From positions 1-64,000 of the forward strand of contig NZ_BLTJ01000008.1 in assembly GCF_013282095.1 (NCBI RefSeq): DNA of 64,000 nucleotides. The letters are read 5' to 3'. Both the position numbers and the translations under genes were made by a program. The DNA is from Enterocloster alcoholdehydrogenati. Its GTDB lineage: Bacteria; Bacillota; Clostridia; Lachnospirales; Lachnospiraceae. This document shows, in pieces, positions 7,469 to 15,921 of the stretch (position 1 is its first letter; each line of letters begins with the position of its first letter). Below the pieces are notes generated by a model. The model was not told where the DNA came from and searched no databases. It saw nothing but the letters and a program-made list of their open reading frames with translations.

Positions 7469-8584
7469 ATGAGTCTGAAATATACTTGCTCCAGCTGTGG
7501 AACCCCCTTGGGCTATGAGGGATTGTGTTGGAAATGTAAGTGCGAGCAGGAACGGCAAGCTGCTCTGGCCTGGACGCCGGAACAAATTGTCGAAAAACAA
7601 AGAAATTTGATACAGAACATCCAGAGGCTGGCTGATATGGAGGACCCAGAGTTCGCCAACTTTTGGCAACTGCTTGGCTACCATGATGCCATCACCTCGG
7701 AGATTCAGCGAGTGGCACTGGCCGCAGAGGTGTTCTGGCCCTGTGAGATCTATTATCATGCTCCCGCCGATGTGCGGGATGGTCTGATCCATGCGCTGTT
7801 GTCCGCGGAATATTCCAGCGCGGCCTCCAACCTGATGAGTTGCCTTGCTATGCAAGGAGATGACAAGGCAATGGAGACTCTGCTGAAGCTGGAGCGAAAT
7901 CCCCGGCCCTGGCGCAAGGGCCTCTATGTGGACCCCTCCAGCTATGCACAGATCGGAGGCTGGACCTTCGACAAGGAGGGCCAGAGAATCCAGCTCAACT
8001 TCGATACCTGCTATCCTATGGTCAAGGGAACCACTGGCGAGAAATCTCCCGTCCGCATTGGCCGAGAACGGGAAGATACCTGTCCCCACTGCGGCGGACG
8101 CGTGGTGGATATATTGGTGCTGGACGGCCGGGATGAGCGTCTGAAATTTCTGGGGTTGGATGGTATCCTGACTGCCACCTGCTGCCCCAGCTGCGTGGGA
8201 TTCCTCAAAGGCCCCGCCTTCAACCGGTTTACCCTGGATGGCGGCGTGGAGGTCTTTCCCTCTGAGCTATTTGACGGCGCGGAGAAGACGGATTGCTATG
8301 TCAGTCCCGAGGAGTACAAGGCCCTCACGGAAAATCCCTTTGTGCTGGGCGAAGCGCCTGTGTCCCTGTTTTACGGTGCGGCCTGCCAGGATGTGAATAC
8401 CATCGGCGGCTTTGCCAATTGGGTGCAGGACGCGGAATATACGACCTGTCCTCACTGCGGCAAGCCCATGAAGTATCTGGCCCAAATCCAGTGGGATATG
8501 GTGTTTGACTGTGCGGAGGGCACGCTCTATGTGGAATTCTGCCCGGACTGTCATATCGTGTCCATGCAGCACCAGCAGACCTAA
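7469..8584 (+). CDS. Zinc-ribbon protein with DUF1963/YwqG-like C-terminus; putative immunity protein
   Basis: The 371-residue protein opens with a four-Cys ribbon (YTCSSCGTPLGYEG then CWKCKC). The middle and C-terminal parts contain three more C-x-x-C pairs (TCPHCGG, CCPSC, TCPHCGK...CPDC). The last 100 residues, with TIGGFANWVQDAEYTTCPHC and KYLAQIQWD, resemble the end of DUF1963/YwqG and PDCD2-like proteins, a family repeatedly found among polymorphic-toxin immunity proteins. A good ribosome-binding site (AAAGGAG) precedes it. It is the first gene of the same-strand array starting at the 7240 promoter. Its toxin target is not evident; immunity is inferred from family and context. Confidence 0.6.
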   Translation: MSLKYTCSSCGTPLGYEGLCWKCKCEQERQAALAWTPEQIVEKQRNLIQNIQRLADMEDPEFANFWQLLGYHDAITSEIQRVALAAEVFWPCEIYYHAPADVRDGLIHALLSAEYSSAASNLMSCLAMQGDDKAMETLLKLERNPRPWRKGLYVDPSSYAQIGGWTFDKEGQRIQLNFDTCYPMVKGTTGEKSPVRIGREREDTCPHCGGRVVDILVLDGRDERLKFLGLDGILTATCCPSCVGFLKGPAFNRFTLDGGVEVFPSELFDGAEKTDCYVSPEEYKALTENPFVLGEAPVSLFYGAACQDVNTIGGFANWVQDAEYTTCPHCGKPMKYLAQIQWDMVFDCAEGTLYVEFCPDCHIVSMQHQQT

Positions 8585-8644
8585 AAAAGTCGCACAGTAT
8601 GAAAAGAGAAATACCAGCAGGTATTTGCGTGAGGAGGAAGTAGA

Positions 8645-8878
8645 ATGAACAGCGAACAGACCACAGCATTTTTGCAAGAGCATTGGCACATTGCATCGGT
8701 GCTCATCGGAGCCGTGATTTTAATTGGAGCGATCCGCAACTGGAACTGGCTCTGCGACCCCACTGGTACGCGAGATGCCCATCGACACAGCAGAGGATAC
8801 CGGCGTGTGGTTTTCTTTCTGTTGGGTGTCCTCCTGATTGTGGTGAGTATCTGGGGATTTGTGCTGAAATTGAAATAG
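8645..8878 (+). CDS. Imm17-like two-helix membrane protein
   Basis: The 77-residue protein has two hydrophobic segments (about residues 16-32 and 54-74) flanking a polar, basic loop. The sequence VILIGAIRNWNWLCDPTG followed by RGYRRVVFFLLGVLLIVVSI matches the pattern I know for Imm17, small two-transmembrane immunity proteins with a conserved NWNW block at the end of helix one. GAGGAGGAAG precedes the ATG. A membrane location suggests it would guard against a toxin that acts at or crosses the inner membrane. The family call is from pattern recognition of a short sequence, so it is moderately sure. Confidence 0.6.
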   Translation: MNSEQTTAFLQEHWHIASVLIGAVILIGAIRNWNWLCDPTGTRDAHRHSRGYRRVVFFLLGVLLIVVSIWGFVLKLK

Positions 8879-8891
8879 AAGGAGAAAGACT

Positions 8892-9434
8892 ATGATGACT
8901 GAGAAATATCCCACCTGGCTCACCGGCCATGTGAAAGAGTGGGCGGAAAAGCGTTTGCCTACCGTGACACTCTGTTCCACCGCCGGCAATGAACTGCTGG
9001 AAGTTTGGTATTACGGAGATCTGCTCACTGTGAAGGGAGAGCCCCAATCCTATATTGTAGATAGCGATGAGGCCCCCGGACTGGTGGCAGCCCGTGACCC
9101 AGAGAGCGGTGAGGAGTTCGTTATCTTTGACGGTGGACGGCATGGCTACGACCATCTGTTCTGCGATGAACACGATCCATCTGAATTGGAACACCGTCCC
9201 CTCAAGCAATATGAGATCCCTGCCTCCAAGTTGGTGCTGGAGCTGGGGTACAACATCGACTATGAGGACGAAAAAGAAGACTTCGAACCGGATGAGTCGG
9301 ATACTGTGGAACTGATCAACGGCGAGCGGATGCCCTGGGAGCAAGTCAAGCGGGACGGCATCGACTATATTGCCCTTTACTATGTGAACGAGAAAGGAAA
9401 ACCAGTCCAGATTTTGGACGCGGAATTGGCATAA
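8892..9434 (+). CDS. Island protein of unknown family (acidic, 180 aa)
   Basis: This is a soluble, acidic 180-residue protein without signal peptide or membrane segments. Visible blocks are WYYGDLLTVKGEPQSYIVDSD, a compact beta-rich centre with EEFVIFDGGRHGYDHLFC, and a very acidic stretch (NIDYEDEKEDFEPDESD) before a short C-terminal strand region. I recognise no named family. It begins with tandem ATG codons (8892 or 8895) behind AAGGAG, 13 bases after the Imm17-like gene, and is followed 31 bases later by the next gene, so it is cotranscribed with the immunity array. An immunity role is inferred only from this setting and its size and acidity, which suit a toxin-binding decoy. Confidence 0.5.
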   Translation: MMTEKYPTWLTGHVKEWAEKRLPTVTLCSTAGNELLEVWYYGDLLTVKGEPQSYIVDSDEAPGLVAARDPESGEEFVIFDGGRHGYDHLFCDEHDPSELEHRPLKQYEIPASKLVLELGYNIDYEDEKEDFEPDESDTVELINGERMPWEQVKRDGIDYIALYYVNEKGKPVQILDAELA

Positions 9435-9465
9435 GTTTTGTGCTGGCTCAGGAGGTGGAACTGCA

Positions 9466-10053
9466 ATGTCAATCACTGCTTATAAAATAGAAGTCGTCGG
9501 CCATGACCGAACCGGCGAAGATTATGGCTATGTAAATATCATGTACCGCTATGGCAACAAGCAGTCCTGTCCTCGGCCAGATCAATGTGAAAAGATAGAG
9601 GTCATGTGGGCGGATGAGAGCGTCTACGGGCCGCCTGCTCCTGGCAGCAAGGTGGGCGACTTTATACAGACATGGCTGATAGGCTCCTGGGACTGCGGAG
9701 TATTTACCCACCGGGAGATCGCCCAGCGGCTCATGGATACCTTTACCGGTCTGAAGCTCAAGGAACTGGCGTGGTTTGAGAACCCCAGAGAAAAGACTCT
9801 GAAAAACGGAAAGCCCCGTGCGCGCCGGGCCAAGTGGCTACCGGACCGGGAGGTGGATCTGGTCTACCTCTATTCTGACCGCTATCTTGACGCCAGAAAT
9901 CCCTCTCCCGCCGAAACCGACTTCTTCACCGTCACAAGGATGGATGCCTGGGGCGTGAGCACCTGGTTCATGTGTACCCCACAGGCCGCTGAAAAGCTGA
10001 TCGCCATGGATTACGATAATCTGGCTATCCAGGAAACCACCATTGTGGGATAA
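9466..10053 (+). CDS. Island protein of unknown family (195 aa)
   Basis: A soluble 195-residue protein. The N-terminal third is beta-rich (TAYKIEVVGHDRTGEDYGYV), the middle has SWDCGVFTHREIAQRLMDTF followed by a lysine/arginine-rich segment (TLKNGKPRARRAKW), and the C-terminal part has VDLVYLYSDRYLDARNPSP and a MDAWGVSTWF block. There are no motifs I can assign to an enzyme. AGGAGGTGG lies upstream of the ATG. Because neighbours on both sides are immunity-type genes with 15-30-base spacing, it is likely an immunity protein of an unnamed family. Confidence 0.5.
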   Translation: MSITAYKIEVVGHDRTGEDYGYVNIMYRYGNKQSCPRPDQCEKIEVMWADESVYGPPAPGSKVGDFIQTWLIGSWDCGVFTHREIAQRLMDTFTGLKLKELAWFENPREKTLKNGKPRARRAKWLPDREVDLVYLYSDRYLDARNPSPAETDFFTVTRMDAWGVSTWFMCTPQAAEKLIAMDYDNLAIQETTIVG

Positions 10054-10067
10054 AAGGAGAATGCGGC

Positions 10068-10409
10068 ATGATTGGAACAGATGAAAACCGGGCGGCGCTT
10101 CATGTGGAGGTCATCTTCTGGAGCGGCAAACGAAAAATACCACCCAGCCTGGTCAGTGGAAAGTATTGTCCCCATTTTGTGGTTATTGGAACTACGGAAT
10201 ATCTGGGTGTATGCTTTCTGGACGGAACCGAGTGTACATTTGATACACCGGCCTTGGGAAATGCCCAGCCCCTCTATCCAGATACCATTGACTATGCTCC
10301 GCTGGAAAACAATGCGGAATTTTTAATCTATGAGGGAGCCAATGCCGTTGGCAAAGGCCGGGTGCTGGGCCGGACCGTTCCCTATCAAGTGAAACAACAA
10401 CGAAAGTAG
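10068..10409 (+). CDS. EF-Tu domain III-like beta-barrel protein
   Basis: The 113-residue protein resembles the C-terminal beta-barrel domain of translation factor EF-Tu, without any GTPase domain. The indicators are the order of SGKYCPHFVV, EYLGVCFLDG, an inner DTPALGNAQPLYPDTIDYAPL segment and a final FLIYEGANAVGKGRVLG, which follows the GYRPQF...GRTVGAGVV-like pattern of that fold. Stand-alone barrels of this type are seen in bacterial accessory regions. In an immunity array it could act as a decoy for toxins that bind EF-Tu, as some contact-dependent tRNase toxins do, but that is speculation. AAAGGAG precedes the ATG; spacing to neighbours is 14 and 7 bases. Confidence 0.5.
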   Translation: MIGTDENRAALHVEVIFWSGKRKIPPSLVSGKYCPHFVVIGTTEYLGVCFLDGTECTFDTPALGNAQPLYPDTIDYAPLENNAEFLIYEGANAVGKGRVLGRTVPYQVKQQRK

Positions 10410-10416
10410 GTGCCTT

Positions 10417-11496
10417 ATGTACCAAATTGCATATATTGGCCGCTGGGAGACCCTCCCGGAAACGGCTGCCGCCATCTGTGACCATGACACGCCCAAGCTG
10501 GAGGCGCTGCTTCAAGGCGGTCTGGATTTAGATGTTCCCATCCAGCTCAGCGAATACATCAAGCTGATGCCATTGGAGATTGCGGTTTTTCGGAACGATG
10601 TGCCTATGATCCACTTCCTGCTGGAGCATGGAGCTGATTCCAGTCTGGCAGAGGAACAGCCCCTGCTGCTCACCGCCGCCCGCTGTTGTGGGCCGGAGGT
10701 GGTGGCGCTCTTTGCTGGACAGGCCGCAAAGCTCAGCTCGAAGCAGAAAGAGCGGGCCTTCCAGGAGGTGCGCTGGGGCAAGCGCCCGGAGAATATCCAG
10801 GTGCTGGAGCAAGCCGGGATTACAGTGGAGAAGTTTGGCGGCGAGGCATTCCGGGCCGCTGTGTCCGAGGGCAATACCAAACTTGCCCGGCTGCTTCTGG
10901 AAAAAGGGGCAGACATCAATTATCACAAGCCGGACATGGTGTTCCCTTACGCCTCCACCCCTGTCACCGAGGCCGCCCGCTCCAACAATTTCCCTATGGT
11001 GCGCTGGCTCATTGAGCAAGGAGCCGACATCACCATTGCTGACAAATACGGCGACCGGCCTTACACCGTGGCGGTGCAGAACAAAAATCAAGAGCTGGCC
11101 GACTACCTGAAAGCCCTGGAGCCGGAGGAATGGCACAACGAGCAGGAAAAGATCCGGCAGCTCATGCCCTACAAGCTGCCCGCCAAGCTGGTGGAATACT
11201 TGAAGACCGGCCCCCTGCGGCTGGAGTTCCCGGATCAGGAATGGGTGAAGTGGGCGGAGCTCTACTCCTTCATGGATGTGCAGGAGATGACCTGGAAACG
11301 GAAGAAGCTGCTCTCCCTGATGGTGCAGATGGACAACTACAGCGACTATCTGCTGCTGTGGAGCCCCAGGGACAAAAAGCTGTGGTATCTGGACATCGAG
11401 CATGAGGAATTCCACCCTCTGGCCAAATGGGATGACTTCATCGCAGATCCCGGCCGGTATCTGAACGGGATGATCGAGGGTGAGTTTGAGGAGTAA
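10417..11496 (+). CDS. Ankyrin-repeat protein with SMI1/KNR4-like C-terminal region; putative immunity protein
   Basis: The 359-residue protein contains several ankyrin repeats between about residues 20 and 235. The clearest are MPLEIAVFRNDVPMIHFLLE-HGAD, FRAAVSEGNTKLARLLLEKGAD and TPVTEAARSNNFPMVRWLIEQGAD. The C-terminal 120 residues (LLWSPRDKKLWYLDIEHEEFH, then KWDDFIADPGRYLNGMI) resemble the end of SUKH/SMI1-KNR4 or related immunity domains. Ankyrin immunity proteins are a documented class in polymorphic-toxin loci, binding the toxin through their concave face. No signal peptide is present. The start lies directly after the barrel gene with a GTAGGTG-type ribosome-binding site. Confidence 0.65.
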   Translation: MYQIAYIGRWETLPETAAAICDHDTPKLEALLQGGLDLDVPIQLSEYIKLMPLEIAVFRNDVPMIHFLLEHGADSSLAEEQPLLLTAARCCGPEVVALFAGQAAKLSSKQKERAFQEVRWGKRPENIQVLEQAGITVEKFGGEAFRAAVSEGNTKLARLLLEKGADINYHKPDMVFPYASTPVTEAARSNNFPMVRWLIEQGADITIADKYGDRPYTVAVQNKNQELADYLKALEPEEWHNEQEKIRQLMPYKLPAKLVEYLKTGPLRLEFPDQEWVKWAELYSFMDVQEMTWKRKKLLSLMVQMDNYSDYLLLWSPRDKKLWYLDIEHEEFHPLAKWDDFIADPGRYLNGMIEGEFEE

Positions 11497-11500
11497 AGCC

Positions 11501-12121
11501 ATGACATCAATAGACTTTCTGAACAAGGTACATAAAAGCCTGGACTCGCAGGAATACAGCCTCTCTTATTCTCCGGCGAAGTCCAAGAATTATATGCTGT
11601 ACTGCAACGGCAACTTCATCGGCGGCCTGTTCGATGAGGAGCTGTGCTTCGTCTACGCCGACAGCGTGAGTGAGCTGCTGGGGCAGCCGGAACCCGTCTA
11701 CCGTGGCTACTCCAGTACCGCCCAGCACAGGATGCTGGTAATCCCGGAGGAACACTGGGCGAAGGCGCTGAAACTGCTCTATGCTGAGAAATTTGACTGG
11801 AGCCGTTTGGTGTACGACATCACCTACACCAGCATTGGCGCGGCTGTGGTGGAGGACTTCTATGACGAGAATGTGGTATTCCTGCGCTTCTGCTTTGAAA
11901 AGGAACTGCTGAAAAAGAACCCTCTGGACCGGCAGGGCCGTATCCTGCGGATGGTCTATCTCAATCAGGACCTGACAGAAGCGGGCAAATATCTGTTCCC
12001 CAGACTGCTGCAAAAGTTCCTTGTTTTTACAGATCGCAAAGGAAAAACCAGTCTGGAAACCATGCTGCAACGGTGGTACACCGCTCTGGAGAAGGAGTAC
12101 CGCAGCCAGATAACGGGATAA
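11501..12121 (+). CDS. Island protein with TfoX-N-like start
   Basis: The 206-residue protein has an N-terminal half (YMLYCNGNFIGGLFDEELCF, VSELLGQPEPVYRGY, HRMLVIPEE) that follows the pattern of the TfoX/CxxC-type N-terminal domain. In related entries this domain appears as a short stand-alone protein in accessory regions. The C-terminal half (VVFLRFCFEKELLKKNPLDR; LEQRWYTALEKE-like tail) is unfamiliar. The ATG at 11501 is preferred to an earlier in-frame start because GAGGAG lies seven to twelve bases upstream. It is part of the continuous array, so an immunity role is likely but not shown. Confidence 0.5.
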   Translation: MTSIDFLNKVHKSLDSQEYSLSYSPAKSKNYMLYCNGNFIGGLFDEELCFVYADSVSELLGQPEPVYRGYSSTAQHRMLVIPEEHWAKALKLLYAEKFDWSRLVYDITYTSIGAAVVEDFYDENVVFLRFCFEKELLKKNPLDRQGRILRMVYLNQDLTEAGKYLFPRLLQKFLVFTDRKGKTSLETMLQRWYTALEKEYRSQITG

Positions 12122-12133
12122 GGTGGCAACAAC

Positions 12134-12724
12134 ATGACAGAAGAAAACAGAACCTATATCACCCATCTCAAGGTCACGGATGTCCCGTGGCACCGGCTCA
12201 CCACCGCCTATGGCCGGGGGACGGATTTTCCCGCACACCTGACAGTGCTGGAGCAGATGCGTGATTTGGCGTCCGTCAAAGAGTCCCTCTACGAGCTCAC
12301 CACCAACATGGAGCACCAGAGTACCCTTTGGCACGCCACCCCCTTTGGTATGGTGTTCCTGAGCCGAATTCTGGAGAAGGCCCTCGCAGACAGCGGGCAG
12401 AACCCCGCAGCCCATTTCCTGGCCGGGGAGCTGCTGGACTTCTTCTCCTGCATCCTCCAGTGCTTCCACGACGGGGACGAGATGGAGCACGCCGAGGCGC
12501 TGCCGCTGTTCTCCGATCTGCTGAAGGAAGAATACCTGTGGTCGGAGGAATACGACGAGGAAGAAGATGAGATGCGCTACGAGGAGGACGAGGTTTTCCC
12601 GGATGACCTATTTTACAGCTTCTATTACTATTCCTGGCAGGCGGTGCTGGCCTACCGGGATATATTGGAGCAGGTTTCGGAGGAGTTTGCCGGGCCTGCC
12701 GCCGCAGTGCTGAAACTGCTGTAA
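12134..12724 (+). CDS. Acidic island protein of unknown family (196 aa)
   Basis: The 196-residue protein is mostly helical. Characteristic blocks are VPWHRLTTAYGRGTDFPAHL near the N-terminus and EHQSTLWHATPFGMVFLSRI in the middle. A highly acidic stretch (SEEYDEEEDEMRYEEDEVF) follows, and the end is YYYSWQAVLAYRDILEQ. I have seen this pattern in uncharacterised proteins of immunity arrays but cannot name a family. The helical centre could be a short HEAT-like solenoid. A weak AAGGTGG site precedes the ATG, and the gene lies 12 bases from its upstream neighbour. Confidence 0.5.
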   Translation: MTEENRTYITHLKVTDVPWHRLTTAYGRGTDFPAHLTVLEQMRDLASVKESLYELTTNMEHQSTLWHATPFGMVFLSRILEKALADSGQNPAAHFLAGELLDFFSCILQCFHDGDEMEHAEALPLFSDLLKEEYLWSEEYDEEEDEMRYEEDEVFPDDLFYSFYYYSWQAVLAYRDILEQVSEEFAGPAAAVLKLL

Positions 12725-12737
12725 AGGAGGATACGCA

Positions 12738-13577
12738 ATGTTTGAAGAATTCTATGAGATGTACGAGCCCGAGGAGCAGGAAGTGGTCGCTCTGATCAAT
12801 CGCTGCATTGGGGGCGGATTTAACTGGAAAGGCAACTTTTGGGAAATGACCGTTGTGACGCTGGGCATAGTGTTTTGTGACACCGGCAAGGTCAGCACCA
12901 AAGAGGAGCGGCTGGATTGGCCGGTCACCGAGGAGGAGCGTAACGGCGAAAAGGGCTGGGGACGCTTTGGCAAGGAGCAGATCTGCCGCCTGAAGATCCG
13001 CCGGATGAAGGAAGAATGGGCAAAGGATCTGGTGGTGCAGCCCTGGTGTATCTCCCAGGTGGTCAAGGCCCACGAGGACTGCCCGGAACTCCAGGCCGTT
13101 CTGGACGAGTACCACAAGCCGGTGGTGATCCAGGACCAGGTGCTGGGAGAACTGACACTGGACAAGGACTATGATGCCTTCGAGGGCGAAATCCAGTGGT
13201 GCGGAAAGGATGTGAGCCTTTCTCTGGAGGTCAATGCTGAGAGCAAGCCATCCTGGACCCGCGCCCGCAGCGCCGCCAAGAAGCTGCTGGCCGACTGTGA
13301 AACTTGGGATAAGGCCATGCGGGACCTTGCAGCCAAGAACCTGACCGAGCTGGCCAACAACTGGCTCTCCCAGGATGAGGAAAATCCCCGCAACCCGGAA
13401 ACCGACCCCATCACAGAGGAAGAACTTGCCCGGCGGATCAGTATGACCAGCCTGTCCGTCACCTCCGGCGGCAGCTTCACCGCCTGGTTTGACTGCGACG
13501 AGATCTTCACCGACCATGCGGTGACGGTCTACGGCTCTTTGAAAAAGGGCCTCAAAACTGCCAACATTGAGGGGTAA
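12738..13577 (+). CDS. DUF2262 immunity-type protein
   Basis: The 279-residue protein carries a C-terminal DUF2262 domain from about residue 135: LGELTLDKDYDAFEGEIQWCG, then the helix NLTELANNWL, then ITEEELARRISMTSLSVTSGG and FTAWFDCDEIFTDHAVTVYG, in the right order and spacing for the family. The N-terminal 130 residues (EEFYEMYEPEEQEVVALINR; LRRMKEEWAKDLVVQPWCIS-like helices) form a separate domain. DUF2262 proteins are common in immunity clusters. AAAGGAGG gives a strong start. It sits in the middle of the array with 13-base spacing on both sides. Confidence 0.75.
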   Translation: MFEEFYEMYEPEEQEVVALINRCIGGGFNWKGNFWEMTVVTLGIVFCDTGKVSTKEERLDWPVTEEERNGEKGWGRFGKEQICRLKIRRMKEEWAKDLVVQPWCISQVVKAHEDCPELQAVLDEYHKPVVIQDQVLGELTLDKDYDAFEGEIQWCGKDVSLSLEVNAESKPSWTRARSAAKKLLADCETWDKAMRDLAAKNLTELANNWLSQDEENPRNPETDPITEEELARRISMTSLSVTSGGSFTAWFDCDEIFTDHAVTVYGSLKKGLKTANIEG

Positions 13578-13590
13578 GGAGGATAACATT

Positions 13591-14094
13591 ATGAAACTGA
13601 ACTGTAAACGCATTGATTTTACATATATACCCGGCGAGGAAATCTTCAACTTTCCCGAGGAATCGGGACTACCCTTTCTCTTCGATGTAGAGGAAGAACT
13701 GACCGGCGATCCTGCTGCCATGGATGCGGTGGGAAAAATGCTGGATGAGGCGGAGAAATTGGCGGAGAAGGCCAAAACCGCCATCAAAGCGGCGCTGGCG
13801 GACGAGGACAGCCGCTACCATAGCGTTGTGACATTTTTCATGGAGTTCCACCGGGACGATGTAGGCCCGGATATTGCGGCGGAACTGTTTCCGGGAACCG
13901 ACCCGGCCAAGCTGTCCTTTGCCGAGATGGTGGACTTTTTGAAGCTCAAGCGGTTTGGTAGTCTGGTGGATGACGAGATGGATCAACAAGTGTTCATCAT
14001 GGATTTGTCCTTCAACCCGGAGATCACCGACGAGCTGATGGTAATCTACTTTGACTTAAACCAGGAGATTTTCTGTATTACCCATGAAAGCTGA
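13591..14094 (+). CDS. DUF2004-like immunity-type protein
   Basis: The 167-residue acidic protein has a helical N-terminal half (FDVEEELTGDPAAMDAVGKM...AEKLAEKAKTAIKAAL). The C-terminal half (SVVTFFMEFHRDDVG, FLKLKRFGSLVDDEMDQQVF, IMDLSFNPEITDELMVIYFD, ending FCITHES) matches the DUF2004 pattern, a family frequent among candidate immunity proteins. The ATG at 13591 behind AAGGAGG is clearly better than upstream alternatives. Its 3' end overlaps the next gene by 11 bases, indicating tight coupling. Toxin partner unknown. Confidence 0.6.
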   Translation: MKLNCKRIDFTYIPGEEIFNFPEESGLPFLFDVEEELTGDPAAMDAVGKMLDEAEKLAEKAKTAIKAALADEDSRYHSVVTFFMEFHRDDVGPDIAAELFPGTDPAKLSFAEMVDFLKLKRFGSLVDDEMDQQVFIMDLSFNPEITDELMVIYFDLNQEIFCITHES

Positions 14095-14683
14095 GGAACA
14101 AAAAAGAGAAAAATATCTGCCCACACTTCTGATCCAGCAGATCCGCCTGCAATGGTATAAAGACTGCCGAGGCGGAAATGCGGCCGCACAGCGGAACCAG
14201 TATCCCAGAGCCATGCGGCTGCCTAAAGACTTCTTCTCCTATTATCCTTTTGGTCTGCCTACTCACTTTGCATCTATCATACAGAGGCCCGATGGATTTC
14301 AGATCGATAGGGACTGTCGCAGGCTGATGGAGTGGAAGCCGAATGGCACAATGCGACTTCACCCTTTTGAACTGATTCAGCAGGAGTCCGGAATCCATGT
14401 GCGTTACCGCAATGATTGGCACATCGGTGCGATGCCGGAGCGATATACCTACGATAAGACCGGGCAGAAACAGCCTCTCAATGAGCTGGCATTGGATTTG
14501 GCTCCCGGTGAGTATGGGAGAGCTGTCTGCAATGGGCGGTTCCGGGACTGGGATACAGGAATCTGGTATTATGTACTGGATATTTTGAATGTAATGCCGC
14601 TTACAGAACCCACTGACTCATTGACCAGTTTTACGGACAGAGAGCCTAATAAGATATATACCCAGATTGACCGACTGTGGTGA
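14084..14683 (+). CDS. Island protein of unknown family (199 aa)
   Basis: The 199-residue protein overlaps the end of the DUF2004-like gene and begins MKAEEQKREKYLPTLLIQQI. Visible segments are a basic middle (LPKDFFSYYPFGLPTHFASI), YRNDWHIGAMPERYTYDKTG and a GIWYYVLDILNVMPL strand-rich end. It is more basic than its neighbours and has lower G+C than the preceding genes, which may mean a separate origin. No family recognised. Its membership of the immunity array is positional. Confidence 0.45.
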   Translation: MKAEEQKREKYLPTLLIQQIRLQWYKDCRGGNAAAQRNQYPRAMRLPKDFFSYYPFGLPTHFASIIQRPDGFQIDRDCRRLMEWKPNGTMRLHPFELIQQESGIHVRYRNDWHIGAMPERYTYDKTGQKQPLNELALDLAPGEYGRAVCNGRFRDWDTGIWYYVLDILNVMPLTEPTDSLTSFTDREPNKIYTQIDRLW

Positions 14684-14705
14684 CGAAAGACAGGAGGATA
14701 ACCAC

Positions 14706-15341
14706 ATGATTTCCACAAAAGATTTATCTGGCCTTCCCAATGCGGAGCGCCTGAAAAACTTCTGCAAAGGGCTGGCAACTCTGGACATCATCATGGTGGA
14801 GGAGGAATGGAGCTTCATCCGCCACTATACATACAACCCCGCATGGCGAAAAGGCAAAGAGGCATTCTTTGCCACTGATGGCAGTGACCAGAGCATGATC
14901 GTCATGTTTGCGCCGGAAGGCTGTGTAATCAACGGTGTGGATTCCGAACTCTACGACTGGGAGGAAAAACTTCCCCGTATCGAATACCTGACGGATGGGA
15001 TGCCCCCTGCGTTGCAAAAGCTCATGGGCAGCCGTGAAGTCAAAAAGATGAAAAGCACCTTCTGCGTCTGGACGGAAGATGGCACCACCTGGCACTGCAA
15101 TCCCATGGACGGCGAGGACGCATCCAAAGATCTGCTCTCCACGATTGATGGTAATCCACAGAGCTATGTGGATTACGGGAAGTGGTTTTACCCAGCAGAC
15201 CTGCCTTTGGAGGCTGTGCGCCAGCTTGCTGATGGGGTTCCGGTGACAAAAGAACTGGTCGCTGCGCTGAACCCGAAACGCAGCGAATGGGAAGAAATCA
15301 AGACGGGCCTTGATAAGATCGGATATCCAAATGAACTTTAA
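14706..15341 (+). CDS. Island protein of unknown family (211 aa)
   Basis: The 211-residue protein starts MISTKDLSGLPNAERLKNFC behind AGGAGG, preferred over an earlier in-frame start at 14667 inside the preceding gene. Segments such as LATLDIIMVEEEWSFIRHYT, a region with FFATDGSDQSMIVMFAPEGC and a block around HCNPMDGEDASKDLLSTIDG (about residues 130-155) suggest an alpha/beta protein with a conserved tryptophan-rich core. The family is not known to me. Spacing to neighbours is about 25 bases on each side. An immunity function is inferred from context only. Confidence 0.45.
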   Translation: MISTKDLSGLPNAERLKNFCKGLATLDIIMVEEEWSFIRHYTYNPAWRKGKEAFFATDGSDQSMIVMFAPEGCVINGVDSELYDWEEKLPRIEYLTDGMPPALQKLMGSREVKKMKSTFCVWTEDGTTWHCNPMDGEDASKDLLSTIDGNPQSYVDYGKWFYPADLPLEAVRQLADGVPVTKELVAALNPKRSEWEEIKTGLDKIGYPNEL

Positions 15342-15367
15342 TTCGCAGCCGACAGGAGAGGATTCGA

Positions 15368-15921
15368 GTGATCAAAGAACGCATCCCCATCTCCGGCGAT
15401 CTCAAAAGCAAGGTCAAGCAGCTGATGGAGTACGCCGGATGGTACGAAGGCCGCAGTGTGGATATTTCCATTGCGGAGCAGTATTACGCCAATCATGGCG
15501 TCCCGATGATGAAGACCACTCAGCGGTTTTACCGCAAGTATTTCGGCCTGTGCTGCGAGTGGTACTTGGAACAGAAAAAGATGAACTGGGCAGCGGACTT
15601 TCAATTTGCTTTGTTTCCCTACCTGGTCAACGGGATCAAAAACCATTTGGAGGAGCCTATTTCCGGGATATGTCCGGCTGTGAGCTGGCGGAGATCGAAC
15701 AGGCTGCCGGTCAGAAGTGCCAGCCCATCGGTCATATCGGCTACTACTACCCGGCGGAGGTCTGGATCTCCGAGTACGGGAAACTGTATGCGAAATATGA
15801 GTACCAGGATGAGATCGAGTGCTTTCCGGATGTGTTTGCCCTGATCGAACGGGAACTGCGGCAGTACAAATTTGATTCCGCTGCCATGAAAACAGTGGAG
15901 GCACTGGACGGAAAACTATGA
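15368..15921 (+). pseudogene. SUKH-3-like immunity gene split by a frameshift
   Basis: A GTG start at 15368 (AGGAG upstream) opens a frame encoding a SUKH-3-type N-terminus (KVKQLMEYAGWYEGRSVDIS, then QRFYRKYFGLCCEW) up to about 15643. The matching C-terminal half (FRDMSGCELAEIEQ, KCQPIGHIGYYYPAEVWISE, GKLYAKYEYQDEIECFPDVF) continues in the -1 frame to 15921. The likely junction is the run of five A's at 15638-15642, where loss of one A would explain the shift. Together the two halves make a normal-length SUKH-3 protein of about 184 residues. Alternatives are a read error or -1 slippage at the A run. The next gene overlaps its proper stop by four bases, so the lesion looks recent. Confidence 0.7.

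Noticed and set aside
12297-13787. A 496-codon minus-strand frame across several immunity genes
   Set aside because: It spans several tightly packed plus-strand genes with recognisable domains and gives low-complexity Pro/Ala/Arg sequence.
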